From positions 264,523,925 through 264,587,924 of the forward strand of contig NC_081415.1 of the NCBI RefSeq assembly GCF_030272615.1: a stretch of 64,000 nucleotides of DNA, in the 5' to 3' direction. This document shows, piece by piece, positions 53,713-64,000 of the stretch. The translations under genes were made by a program, and so were the position numbers. The notes beneath the pieces are model-generated. The model did not search any database and was not told the origin of the DNA. It saw only the letters and a list, made by a program, of their open reading frames with translations. This stretch comes from Cryptomeria japonica. Taxonomy: Eukaryota; Streptophyta; Pinopsida; Cupressales; Cupressaceae. Position 1 is the stretch's first letter, and every line of letters begins with the position of its first letter.

Positions 53713-56560
53713 ATGTGTTCAGATGAAAAATCACCTCCCTCATGGTGAGTTACAATGTCCTTGTTAAGGAGTTGGTACCTTTTAGTAGTAATTTGTACCT
53801 TAGTAGCTACGAGTCTTTTAAGCATTTATGTGCTCATGTAAAGAATGTGAAATTAAAGGTGTTGAATTGCAATTTTTAATATATGGCTATTTTTATGTGT
53901 CTTCTTCACATTCTTATCCTTTGAAGTTTCAAAGGAAACTTACTTTTCAAATGGGCAGTGATAAAATAGAGAAAAAACCTAGTGATCAAAATTTCAAAGG
54001 AAACTTACTTTTCAAATGGGCAGTGATAAAATAGAGAAAAAACCTAGTGATCAACATGTGACTAACACATCTAATACTATCACATTTAAGTCTAAAGAAT
54101 TCCAAAAGTTGACTAAGTTGAGTGGGCCCATAGAGAAACCACTTCAAAGTATGATTAGAGTTAATATGATTATTTTTCCTCTATTTCAACAATTGGATAC
54201 TTCTAAGGGTGTACCTAAGCAATATGATGAGCATGATTTTTTTAGATAGATTTAATTAACATATGACACAATATTATTTTGATTTCAAACATATGGTATG
54301 ATAGTTTATTAATAATAGTAGGCTACATATAGTGGGCATTAAGGATCACAAAAATCATTTAGTGGATTGCTCTAACTAGAATTTAAAAATTTATACTAAT
54401 CATTTTTCTCTTATGACCAATCTAATAATGTGTTTTTACATGTGCATGGTCACAAAGGTCATGCACATGTAGGTTATAGTGAGGTACATGAGCATAGATA
54501 TAATACTTTTATAAAATTTATTATGAGTTTCCTTGTGATAGCAATGTACAAACATCACACAAACATCTTCTTTCATTGGTGTGGTCCACAATATGGGAGC
54601 TTCTTCTTCTTTACCATTGGCTTTTTTATATGATGAGATTCTATATAGTAATCAATGTGGGTTATTATGTTAGCATTTATGTGGATGGTTAATCATATAG
54701 AGGAGTTTTTATTAATCTAGCTTGTCAATTTTATATTTGTATTGAATAATTATTGTTTAATCATTAAATTCAATAGAAAACTTGTGCATGTATTATGTTG
54801 TTTCTTTGAGAATGAACAATATTATATTGATTAAAACACTAGATTACATTATTTTTCCTTTATAGATTGGACCAAAAGAAGTATATGTTCTGCCATATTA
54901 TTCCTACTTTTGATTTTAAATTTTCCTAGGTATACCATAGATAAAACAACATAAAAAAGTACCTTCTATATTTCACCAATGTGTTGAGAATGATTATGAA
55001 TATAAAACTAAAGATGATTTATGTGTTACACCTATGTGGCTTAAATAAGTTTAATGGCATGAGAATGAAGAAAAGAATCAATAATCTATTAGACCCAGTA
55101 ATCTTGTGAGGATAAAGTCAAACATTTATACACCTTATTCTAAAAATCTATGAAGCCAAAAAGAGTAAGGTACCTCAAGTTGCAAAATATACAATTACTA
55201 TGAATAAAGTATGAGATATATTAGTCTTTAAGAGATCCTTATGAGAAATTCATTACTCATGTGCTATAAAAAAAGGAAATAAAGGTGTTGTCAATGATAT
55301 AGAAAACATGTTTATGCTTCTATAGGTACTTCTACATCAATTCCAAAGTAAATTTTTCAAGGCAAATTAGAGAAAATGTTATATATAGAACTATCTCCAA
55401 AGAAACATGAATAATTGGTAAAGAAAGATAAATCATCAATATGGCTTGTCCATAGTGCATTTGTCAAAGGTTGTTTTATACACAATAATGACAGGTTGGT
55501 TCTATATGATGCAAAGAACACTATAGTACATGATTGGTATGAAGATGATAAGTTGGGACAGAATCTTCTCACCTTATTGGTTGAGACTAAGAGTATTTTG
55601 ACCCTTTATTTTTCCCTCTTCCTATTTGTGTTTTTATTTATGTTTGTGTTCGGTTTTATTTGTGGATTTGGGAGGATGTAAATTATGAAGTGCTTGGCAA
55701 ACACTCGCATCAGGTTTCCCATACGTGTAGCTCAATTTTCTTTATGCTTTTTATTGCTTAATTTTTAATCAAGCCTTATTTTTTGTATTCATCGTTTTTA
55801 TATTGTATTGTCTCATGATTATCCTTTGGTTTGTTCTTTTATTTAAGCCTTTATTAGTATTCTCTTTCTTATTTTATTTATCATTGCACCCTCTATAGTA
55901 TTCTTTATTCTTTTCAAGTGTTATCTTTAATCACTTGGGGAGCATTCCCTTTATGTTTACAATATCCTACTTCCCTAGTAATTTATTTTCATTCTCATTA
56001 TTATGTCTCGTATTTCTAATGTTCAATCCTTATGGCTACATTTTTTATATTATTATATGTTTATACTTTCATGATCTTAACTTATGGTGGTTACATGTTA
56101 CAAGTATGATCACGATGCTCTTATCTTATATTGTTTTCATGTTCATTCATGTTTATCATGCCTATATCGCATGTTTTTAAAACTATCCTACTTGTTGCAT
56201 GTTATGGTTATACATGTTTTACAATTAGTTACCACGAGGATATCTAACATTGATTCATGCCTGTATGATCCTTATCTAGATTTCATTATTTGGTTAACCC
56301 CTAATTTGGGGGCAATATTGAGGCATCATACTTTTTTATGCATGTTTCTTTCATGCTTACCTCTTATTATTTTTCTACATGTTTGTCACCTGGTGCTATT
56401 TAAACACTTTTAATGATTAAATTTTTATACATCATGATATGTTTATTTCTCGTCATTCCCCTAATTTGTTTCATTCTTAATATGCAACTAATTGGAGAGG
56501 GTATAATATATCATTGATGTTCTTTCATGTTTATATTAAATTCAATGGCTCAAAGGGTGT
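53713..56560. other. 2.8 kb region without a recognisable gene
   Basis: Short open stretches exist (for example KSSIWLVHSAFVKGCFIHNN at about 55427, in a line of Lys/Asn-rich text), but I cannot tie them to a family. From about 55600 the plus strand becomes T-rich. A GGGGGCAATATTGAGGC tract at about 56307 could be a purine-tract relic. This may be an old retroelement worn beyond recognition. Confidence 0.4.
53927..54056 (+). repeat. 65 bp perfect or near-perfect tandem duplication
   Basis: The unit starting TTTCAAAGGAAACTTACTTT occurs at 53927-53991 and again at 53992-54056. The length is not a multiple of three. It lies in otherwise unassigned DNA. Confidence 0.92.
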
Positions 56561-56565
56561 CCTAT

Positions 56566-58627
56566 TGTTGGCATTGTGTTGTCATTGATGTCAACTAGTA
56601 TGGGACAGCCACCGGTAATAGAGATGTATATGCAACACTGCTATGAAGAAGTCTTGCATATCCCCTTGTCTTGCAGAACACTGGTAATGGTAAGGAAGAT
56701 GGCCTCAGGAGTCACCAATGGAGATGAAGATGAAGATACAGTCATCATGGGAAGCAATGACTGGCAATGAATGTGTTCACACCAGTTCACATATGCCCGT
56801 TTGAAGATATGTTGCACAAACAGGGGACTCACATGAGCAGTGACAAGGTGTTACTCCACCAAGTAAGTGGAGCTTATCTCCTATATGCATTGAGTGCATT
56901 ATAGTTTGGAGAGATGAGAGTGAAGAGGTAAAGGCAAGCACTTGAAGGCACAATTGAGATGCCAGTACAAAGAAAGTGTGAAGTGTTTGTCACCTTGACA
57001 AACCGGTAGAGGAAGAAACAACATTGATCAGGAAGAAAGGCTGAGTAGATGCAAACATATGAATCTGACCTCACTGAAAGAAGATGGAGTCTTTTGAAGG
57101 TTGATGACATGGTGTCATTAAGAGTGGTAACCGGTATATGACTCCACCTGTTATATAAGCAAGGTGCAGTTACAGAAGATTTCCCACCTGAGGAAATGGG
57201 CATACTTTGGATTTACCAAGTCTGGAGACCAGTTTGAGAGTTCCATCGATAGTTCAAGATGAGACCAGATATGATAAGGTAACTAGTAGAATGGTTGAGA
57301 TTGGAAGGGTTAGCAAACTGGCAGAAGTAAAGAACCGGTAGGGTGGTTGGTCAGTGATCCTACTTGGACCGACTTGAAGTGCCAAGCTGGCAGTTAGTTG
57401 ATATGGATGCCACATGGAGTCAACATGGCAAAACCGTGTTTGGATAAAGATAGAATGTACATCGACAGGGTTGTTGCAAGTTTGGTCAGCTTTAATGAAA
57501 AGTCACCCAAATCACGGGACGTGTTGCAGAGCGTTTGCAGGGGTTTGAGGCTCGAGGTCTGGAAGACAACTACAAGTCAACCTAGAGTGATTGAGAAGAT
57601 TGAGGCGACAGAGAAAATCGCAGAATAGATCTTTCGTGATTGACCAAGGAATTAGCTATTAGGGTAAAAAGAGAGCCGCCTGAAATGGAAGGCGTGATCC
57701 AGGAGATGTGACTATGGCAGAGTTGCGGATTCAGATGTCAGAAAGATCAGATCGTGCAAGATCTGATTGGATTTGGTTTGCCTCGAGGATGGTGAGGAAA
57801 CCCTAACCGCCTAGCTTTTGAATTGGTTTTTGGAGGGAAAACCAGTCTATAAGTATACGACAGAAGAGGAAGAATAGTGCTACTAGAGAATAGACAATCG
57901 AGGGATTGAGAAGTTAAGGTCTTTGTAAGGAGAAGAAATTATCCTAGTGCTCAATGAGCATCTGTGAGAAGAGTGAGAGAAAGGGAGAATCCGGTTGAAG
58001 CTTTCAACTGGTTGGAGTGAAGAACTAGTAGTATTTATAGTGGTCAAGTAGAAGAGAATGAGACTGCAGAGATGGTAAATAAAGAACTAGCAGAGAGTAG
58101 AGTAGGTGAAGTAAAGCAATAAGAGTGAGTTGGTGTAGCAGAGAGAATATCTCACCGACAGAGCAAAATATTTGAAATGGTTGCAAGACTCACTTGTAAC
58201 ATGATAACCACTTATGTATTTGATGTTTACTTTGTGTACACTGAGTTGTAGCTCGGTGCAGGGGTTGTAGCTCCTTGGGTTGGTGCCCTAAAGTTAGGGG
58301 TTGGTGCTCCTTTGGGTCGCAGCCCATAAATTAGGTAGGGGTTGGTGCTCCTTGGGTTGGTGCCCTAAACTTTGTAACTGTGTTTTATTGTGAGGTTGGA
58401 TTGGAGCAGTAGTCTCTAGCAACATTGCTCACCGGGGTTTTTCCCATCTTGGGTTTTCCTTGTATATGTTGGTGTTATGTGATGTATCCTTGTGTGTGTG
58501 CATTTGAGTTTGTTTGCATTGTGTTTGATTCACAAACCGATATGCTCATGAAGGAGAGCTGAAGGGAAAAAAATTTAGAACCACTGATTCACCCCCTCCC
58601 CCTCTCAGTGGTACATTGTGTCTAACA
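56566..58627 (+). repeat. 5' LTR of element G
   Basis: This is the direct repeat of 61678-63823. It lacks about 84 bp that the other LTR has near 62058-62142. It contains scattered ACCGGT motifs, GGTTGGTGCTCCTTGGG tandem units (58258-58372), the box CACCGGGGTTTTTCCCATCT (about 58430), and CACCCCCTCCCCCTCTCAGT near 58590. Confidence 0.93.
58258..58372 (+). repeat. tandem GTTGGTGC units in the LTR of element G
   Basis: Four degenerate units of about 25-35 bp (GGGGTTGTAGCTCCTTGGGT, GGTTGGTGCTCCTTTGGGT and similar, with GGTGCCCTAAA between) are repeated. The same block occurs in the 3' LTR (about 63455-63570) and, inverted, in the element C LTR at about 31145-31250. Confidence 0.85.
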
Positions 58628-58629
58628 GT

Positions 58630-58641
58630 TGGTATCAGAGC
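58630..58641 (+). other. primer binding site of element G
   Basis: TGGTATCAGAGC, the canonical copia initiator-methionine-tRNA site, lies two bases after the LTR. Confidence 0.93.
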
Positions 58642-58701
58642 CTAGGTTCTTAGTTAGAAGAGTGTTCTCCAACTTGGGTAGATTTTGGCTTAAAGGACAC
58701 A

Positions 58702-60526
58702 ATGGTTTGTTTAGTGTCTATCTCTGCTCCAGTATTTGATGGCTCATTTTTTTCTATTTGGAGTCGCAGAATGGAATTTTTCCTATCCTCTTTAGGATTT
58801 GATGTATGGATGTCAGTAGTAGATGGTCTCCCTAGAAAGGTCAGTCTCCCTAGAAAGGTTAGTCTTCCTACCGAATTTGTAGAAGAAAGAAGAAACCAGT
58901 GCAATGAAGAAGCCATGAAGGCTATTTTCAGTGGACTCACCGATGATGTCTCTTCACAGGTGGACAGGTGTAAAACAGCAAAGAGTTTGTGGGAAAGATT
59001 AAAGAATCTCTATGGAAATGAACCATCTGTTGTAGAACCAAAAATTGAAGCAAATATGAGAAATGCCTCTCATATTTATCTGGATGAGGAAGATAAATCT
59101 TCTAGCAACCGCAACAGTGATGAAGAAGGAGCTCAACTCTTCGTGGCCCAAGAATCTAAAAGTGGCTGGGCAAACTGTTCTCCTCAACAAGATGTGTTGA
59201 GAAGTGATGATGATGAAGAGGAAGACATGGCAGATAAATCTTGCCATCAAGACCCTTCTGATGATGAAGAAGTAGCAGAAGTTGACCTTGAAGGAGAGCT
59301 TGTAAATACACTTGAAGAACTCAATAGAGTTAGAAGGGAATACAAGCTATTCAGGAATGTTGCTATTGTGGAGCAGAACCGGTTGCTCAAATGCCTTGAA
59401 GAATCTGAAAAATGCATCTCAAAGTTGAGAACTCAGGCAAAAGACACCAAGAAATGTCGGTGTGAATATCTAGCCTCTCAGCTAGAGATAAAAGAAAAAA
59501 AAAATCAGTGGCTGCTTGAAGAAAACAAAGGCCAGACCTCTCCAGTTATAAATGTTCCTCTAAAGAAGATTGACCTGACCTCAACCGGTGGATTTGCAGA
59601 CAAAAGTGAAGATAAATGCTGCAAGAAGGTATCTTCATACAGATCCCAAAGGTAAAGGGAAGATGGGAGAAGAAAACCTCACCAGAAGTAGAAAGATGAG
59701 GAAGTAGCATAGGAGACCCTCCACTAGAAAAGGGAAAAGAAATGCTACGACCCACAGGGGGAAGCAAGTGTGGGAGAAGAAGAAGAGATAAAATGAAAGA
59801 GGTGCTTAGAAAGGACAACCAAGGGTCCATTCTCAAAAAGGAAAAGATGGGGATGCAAAACCGGCAAGATCTCCTCATACATGGCAAAGTAAATTTGTAA
59901 GTCATATGCCATCATTTACCGGTTATTGCTTTACATGTAATGGTTATGGTCATAAGATAAGGGAGTGTAGAATGAGATCTAGAAAGGATAGTGTAGGATC
60001 TCATAGAAATCATGCTTATAGGAAGGATGTATCCAGATGTAGATGCATGCATGTCCTTTCTCCCAATTATGCAAAGATTGTTTGTCATAACTACAATGGA
60101 TCTTGTCATAGAAAGTTTTAATGCAGAAAGAGGAACCTGCTATCACATGGAGGCTGACAAAATGGTCATGCTCTGCACCAAAATGAAAACAAAGCATATG
60201 GAAGGCAGAGACCTTCTTGGAACCAAAGGAGATATGTCCCTACAAGAGTAAGAGGTCCACCAATTCCGGTTGCTAGTCAAAGCAACATGACCAAGAGAAG
60301 ATGGTTAAACCAGTATGTAAAGAGATTCCCCAAACATGAAGTTGGGATGGATGTTGTGTGCTACTACAGCACCACTTCTAGCCGTGGTGGAAGATCAGAA
60401 AGTGGAAAGACCCTTCAAAAGAAGGAGGAAAGACCTTCTCTCAAGACTAAAGTTGGGAAGAAGAATGAGACCAGGCAAGTATGGAGGAAGAGGACCATGG
60501 ACCGACAATGTGCATTCAACGCATAG
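58702..60526 (+). pseudogene. gag: element G Gag, capsid shortened
   Basis: ATG 58702 opens 317 clean codons. The start VFDGSFFSIWSRRMEFFLSSLGFDVW matches element C Gag. The capsid text ends soon after SLWERLKNLYGNEP (about 59015). It jumps to an acidic Ser-rich stretch, so roughly the second half of the capsid seems deleted. A coiled coil follows with EVDLEGELVNTLEELNRVRREY (about 59280), ending at 59655. After frameshifts the zinc region resumes in another frame: an intact knuckle CFTCNGYGHKIREC (about 59930-59970), then two decayed ones (about 60085 and 60350). It probably bound RNA; whether it could form particles alone is doubtful. Confidence 0.83.
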
Positions 60527-61544
60527 GTGATAGCTCCTAAAGCCTAAAGGAGATGCAGGATCGTAGGGGGAGTAATGCACTAAACTTATCTTTCACCCCC
60601 TCAGTGATGAAAGCAACATGGAAGAACATACTCTTGCTGGTATGGATGAAGAAAATGAGAAGATAAGAGTGTGTAGGTGTTTCCTTGACTACACACCTAC
60701 AGATCAGTGATAGATCACTACTGCATGTGTCAAGAAGAAGTGGTTAACAATCAGTATCAAGTGTTAACCGGTATGTGCAGGATGTTACCGACATGAATGC
60801 AAAATGGGTTATGTAAGACAATGATGTTGGAAATTATTGCAATAACCCCGGTTGCGTGGAATGTTGAGTTTATATCTCAGGTGTTGTTGGCCCCATGGTT
60901 GATCATGCAGGCTTGCATGCTTTTGGGCTAACCGGTTTTGATTCTTGGCATGATGATAACATTGTCTAGCATTGTGTAAGTCCAGATTCATGTCATAGGT
61001 TGTGGTGGATACAATGGAGTTGAAGGATCATCTGATGATCACACATGCACAGCTAAACCGGTATATGGTGAATAATGCAGTTTTGGTATTAGACCTGACC
61101 GAAGATAAGAACCTGAGATGTATGACTCAGGGGGAGTTCAAGTTCTCATCATGAAGAGTCTCATAATGAAGAGTCGGCTTGCTTGAACTTGCAAGGATAC
61201 TAATTACCCAAACTGCAAGAGATGGAAATTGCAGAAGTGTTGTAGGCTGACCGGCAGGTGAGTAATATTCACTGACATATTATCAACTGGTATCAGTCCT
61301 TCTGCAAATTGAGTGCTCTATCAAATACTATCAAACTTGCATGACCAATTGGTGTCAGTTGATGGTTAAGTTCCCCATCTCGATTACTATGACTTGAGAA
61401 GATGTAACAACCCGTGACAACATAACAAGTGGTATCAAAGGAAGTGTTACATCCAATGAAGACAAAGGGGAAGAAAGAATTATGTCAGTGACTGGTAAAC
61501 ATAGGGAGGAATGATATCCTGACGGTACCCTTTGTCATTGTTGT
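60527..61544 (+). other. noncoding interior of element G
   Basis: No pol domain or other protein-like frame is visible. Two GGGGGAG tracts lie at 60564-60572 and 61126-61135, and several ACCGGT motifs occur. Confidence 0.6.
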
Positions 61545-61706
61545 CAAAGGGGGAGAAGGATTATGTAGTATACCGCATACTACATGTGTGTGAATCCGTG
61601 GATCATAGTAAGGAGGAGAAAGACTATGTAGTATGTCAGACACTACATGTGTTGACATCAATGCCAAAGGGGGAGATTGTTGGCATTGTGTTGTCATTGA
61701 TGTCAA
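61545..61706 (+). promoter_or_regulatory. polypurine tracts and boundary inverted repeat of element G
   Basis: Tracts CAAAGGGGGAGAAGGA (61545-61560) and CAAAGGGGGAGAT (61665-61677) precede the LTR. A perfect 12-base inverted repeat, TTGACATCAATG (61652-61663) and CATTGATGTCAA (61695-61706), encloses the second tract and the LTR start with a 31-base loop. Confidence 0.87.
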
Positions 61707-63823
61707 CCAGTATGGGATGACCACCGGTAATAGAGATGTATATGCAACACTACTATGAAGAAGTCTTGCATATCCCCTTATGTTGTAGAATACTAGTAAT
61801 GGTAAGGAAGATGACCTCAGGAGTCACCAGTGGAGATGAAGATGAAGATACAGTCATCATGGGAAGCAATGACTGGCAATGAATGTGCTCACACCAGTTC
61901 ACATATGCTTGTTTGAAGATATGTTGCACAAACAGGGGACTCGCATGAGCAGATGACAAGGTGTTCCTCCACCAAGGAAGTGGAGCTTATCTCCTATATG
62001 CATTGAGTGCATTATAGTTTGGAGAGATAAGAGTGAAGAGGTAAAGGCAAGCACTTGAAGGATCACACTGGATCTACCGGTCAATTGAGGGAATGCCTTA
62101 AGTGCATGAGATCAGGGTTATGCACTAAACCAAAAGAGAAGGCATAATTGAGATGCCAATACAGAGGAAGTGTGAAGTGTTTGTCACCTTGACAAACTGG
62201 TAGAGGAATAAACAACATTGATCAGGAAGAAAGGCTGAGTAGATGCAAACATATGAATCTGACCTCACTGAAAGAAGAAGGAGTCTTGTAAAGGTTGATG
62301 ACATGGTGTCATCAAGAGTGGTAACCGGTATATGACTCCACCTGTTATATAAGCAAGGTGCAGTTGTAGAAGATTTCCCACCTGAGGAAATGAGCATACT
62401 TTGAATTTACCAAGTCTGGAGACCGGTTTGAGAGTTCCATCAACAGTTCAAGATGAGAGAAAATGTGATAAGGTAACCGGTAGAATGGTTGAGACCGGAA
62501 GGGTTAGCAAACCAGTAGAAGTAAGGAACCGGTAGGGTGGTTGGTCAATGATCCTACTTGGACCGACTTGAAGTGCCAAGCTGGCAGTTAGTCCATATGG
62601 ATGCCACATGGAGTCAACATGGCAAACCCGCATTTGGATAAAGATAGAATGTACGTCGACAGGGTGGTTGTAGGGTTGGTCAGCTTTAATGAAAAGTCAC
62701 CCAAATCATGGGACATGTTGCAGAGCGTTTGCAGGGGTTTGAGGCTCGAGGTTTGGAATACAACTACGAGTCAACCTAGAGTGATTGAGAAGATCGAGGC
62801 GACAGACAAAACTGCACAATAGATCTTTCCTAATTGACCAAGGAATCAGCTATTAGGGTAAAAAGTGAGTTGCCAGAAATGGAAGGCATGATCTAGGAGA
62901 TGCGACTATGGTGGAGTTGTGCATTCAGATGTCAAAAAGATCAGATCGTGCAAGATCTGATTGGATTTGGTTTTCCTCGAGGATGGTGAGGAAACCCTAA
63001 CTGCCTAGCTTTTGAATTAGTTTTCGGAGGCAAAACCAGTCTATAAGTATATGACAGAAGAGGAAGAATGGTGTTGCAGGAGAATAGACAATCGGGAGAT
63101 TGAGAAGTTAAGGTCTCTGTAGGGAAGAAGAAATTAGCCCAGTGCTCAATGAGCATCGGTGAAAAGAGTGAGAGAAAGGGAGAATCTGGTTAAAGCTTTC
63201 AACCAGTTGGAGTGAAGAGCCAGTATTATTTATACTGGTCAAGTAGAAGAGAATGAGACTGCAGAGATGGTAAATAAAGAACCAACAGAGAGTAGAGCAG
63301 GTGAAAAAAAGAAGAAGAGTGAGTTGGTGTAGCAGAGAGAATATCTCACCGACAGAGCAAAATATTTGAAATGGTTGCAAGACTCACTTGTAACATGATA
63401 ACCATTTATTTATTTGATGTTTACTTTGTGTACACTGAGTTGTAGCTCGGTGCAGGGGTTGTAGCTCCTTGGGCTGGTGCCCTAAAGTCAAGGGTTGGTG
63501 CTCATTTGGGTTGCAGCCCATAAATCAGGTAGGGGTTGGTGCTCCTTGGGTTGGTGCCCTAAACTTTGTAACGATATTTTATTGTGAGGTTGGATTGGAG
63601 CAGTAGTCTCCAGCAACATTGCTCTCTGGGGTTTTTCCCATCTTGGGTTTTCCTCGTATATGTTGGTATTATGTGATGTATCCTTGTGTGTGTGTTTATT
63701 TGAGTTTGTCTGCATTGTGTTTGATTCACAAACTGGTATGCCCATGAAGGAGAGCTGAAGGGAAAAGTTTTGAGAACCACTGATACACCCCCTCCCCCTC
63801 TCAGTGGTATATTGTGTCTAACA
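61678..63823 (+). repeat. 3' LTR of element G
   Basis: This is the direct repeat partner of 56566-58627, with an extra ~84 bp segment near 62058-62142. It ends TCTAACA at 63823. Confidence 0.93.
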
Positions 63824-63828
63824 CCTAC

Positions 63829-64000
63829 ACCATATTTTAACATTTGGAGATGGTTACGATGATCCATTAAGAGATCTTACACCTCCTCATTTGTTTTTTA
63901 TAGTGGTTGGCTTCATCTCATGTGTCCATGGCTTCATGTCATGTTTTTGGCTTCATACTACCATTTACATTTTACTTTTTGTGACTATAGATTGTTAACA
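63829..64000. other. flank right of element G, no gene seen
   Basis: This is a T-rich stretch with three TTGGCTTCAT-like repeats (about 63908, 63930 and 63950). It continues the DNA that lies left of element G. Confidence 0.4.

Larger units (their letters stand above)
56566..63823 (+). mobile_element. element G: non-autonomous copia-like LTR element with gag only
   Basis: Direct LTRs of about 2.06 and 2.15 kb (56566-58627, 61678-63823) start TGTTGGCATTGTG and end GTGTCTAACA. Flanks cctat (56561-56565) and cctac (63824-63828) match at four of five bases. A canonical primer site, a gag remnant and four polypurine tracts are present. Between the gag end (about 60526) and the 3' LTR there is no protease, RT or integrase motif. 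LTR 3' ends, LTR tandem units and the Gag coil are close to those of element C, so C-type enzymes are the likely helpers. Confidence 0.92.

Noticed and set aside
55415-55681. An 88-codon plus-strand frame with KSSIWLVHSAFVKG and a hydrophobic tail
   Set aside because: Neighbouring text is broken in all frames, and I see no family signature; the hydrophobic tail comes from a T-rich stretch.

Overview
The window looks like intergenic heterochromatin from a large-genome land plant, probably a seed plant and possibly a gymnosperm. That is an inference from the density of nested LTR retrotransposons, the methionine-tRNA-type primer sites and the lack of any recognisable host gene; nothing here fixes the species. 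The sequence is AT-rich and most coding remnants carry stops and frameshifts. I found no tRNA, rRNA, CRISPR or bacterial-type feature.

Layout, left to right. 1-3038: old DNA with a decayed Ty3/gypsy integrase (about 1755-2830). 3044-10466: element A, a Ty1/copia element of the SIRE type with two ~1.5 kb LTRs and a full but broken gag-pol. 11700-19128: element B, a non-autonomous copia-like element with a zinc-knuckle ORF1 and a ~3.1 kb unrecognised ORF2 in place of pol. 22733-32612 (minus): element C, a copia element with gag-pol, interrupted by a solo LTR (27260-28183) and itself inserted in an old gypsy LTR (22621-33830). 33950-47330 (minus): element E, a 13.4 kb Tat-like Ty3/gypsy element with an open gag, a protease, an RNase H-like domain before the reverse transcriptase, RT, a second RNase H, a truncated integrase, and two extra head-to-head reading frames near its 3' end. 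47471-52756: a tandem ~1.2 kb repeat of a gypsy leader plus primer site; its first copy is split by element F (48079-50833, minus, non-autonomous) and a long TA microsatellite. 52698-53712: another gypsy LTR. 56566-63823: element G, a non-autonomous copia-like element with ~2.1 kb LTRs and a shortened gag, related to element C.

How the parts relate. The copia elements share LTR-end architecture, several polypurine tracts and CCGG-centred motifs, so an active relative of C could plausibly have mobilised the pol-less elements G and B in trans. Most stops and target-site mismatches look like C-to-T changes, as expected of methylated silenced repeats. The points most worth a second look are the gene order and divergent ORF pair of element E, ORF2 of element B, and a conserved inverted repeat that would place the polypurine tract in the loop of an RNA hairpin.
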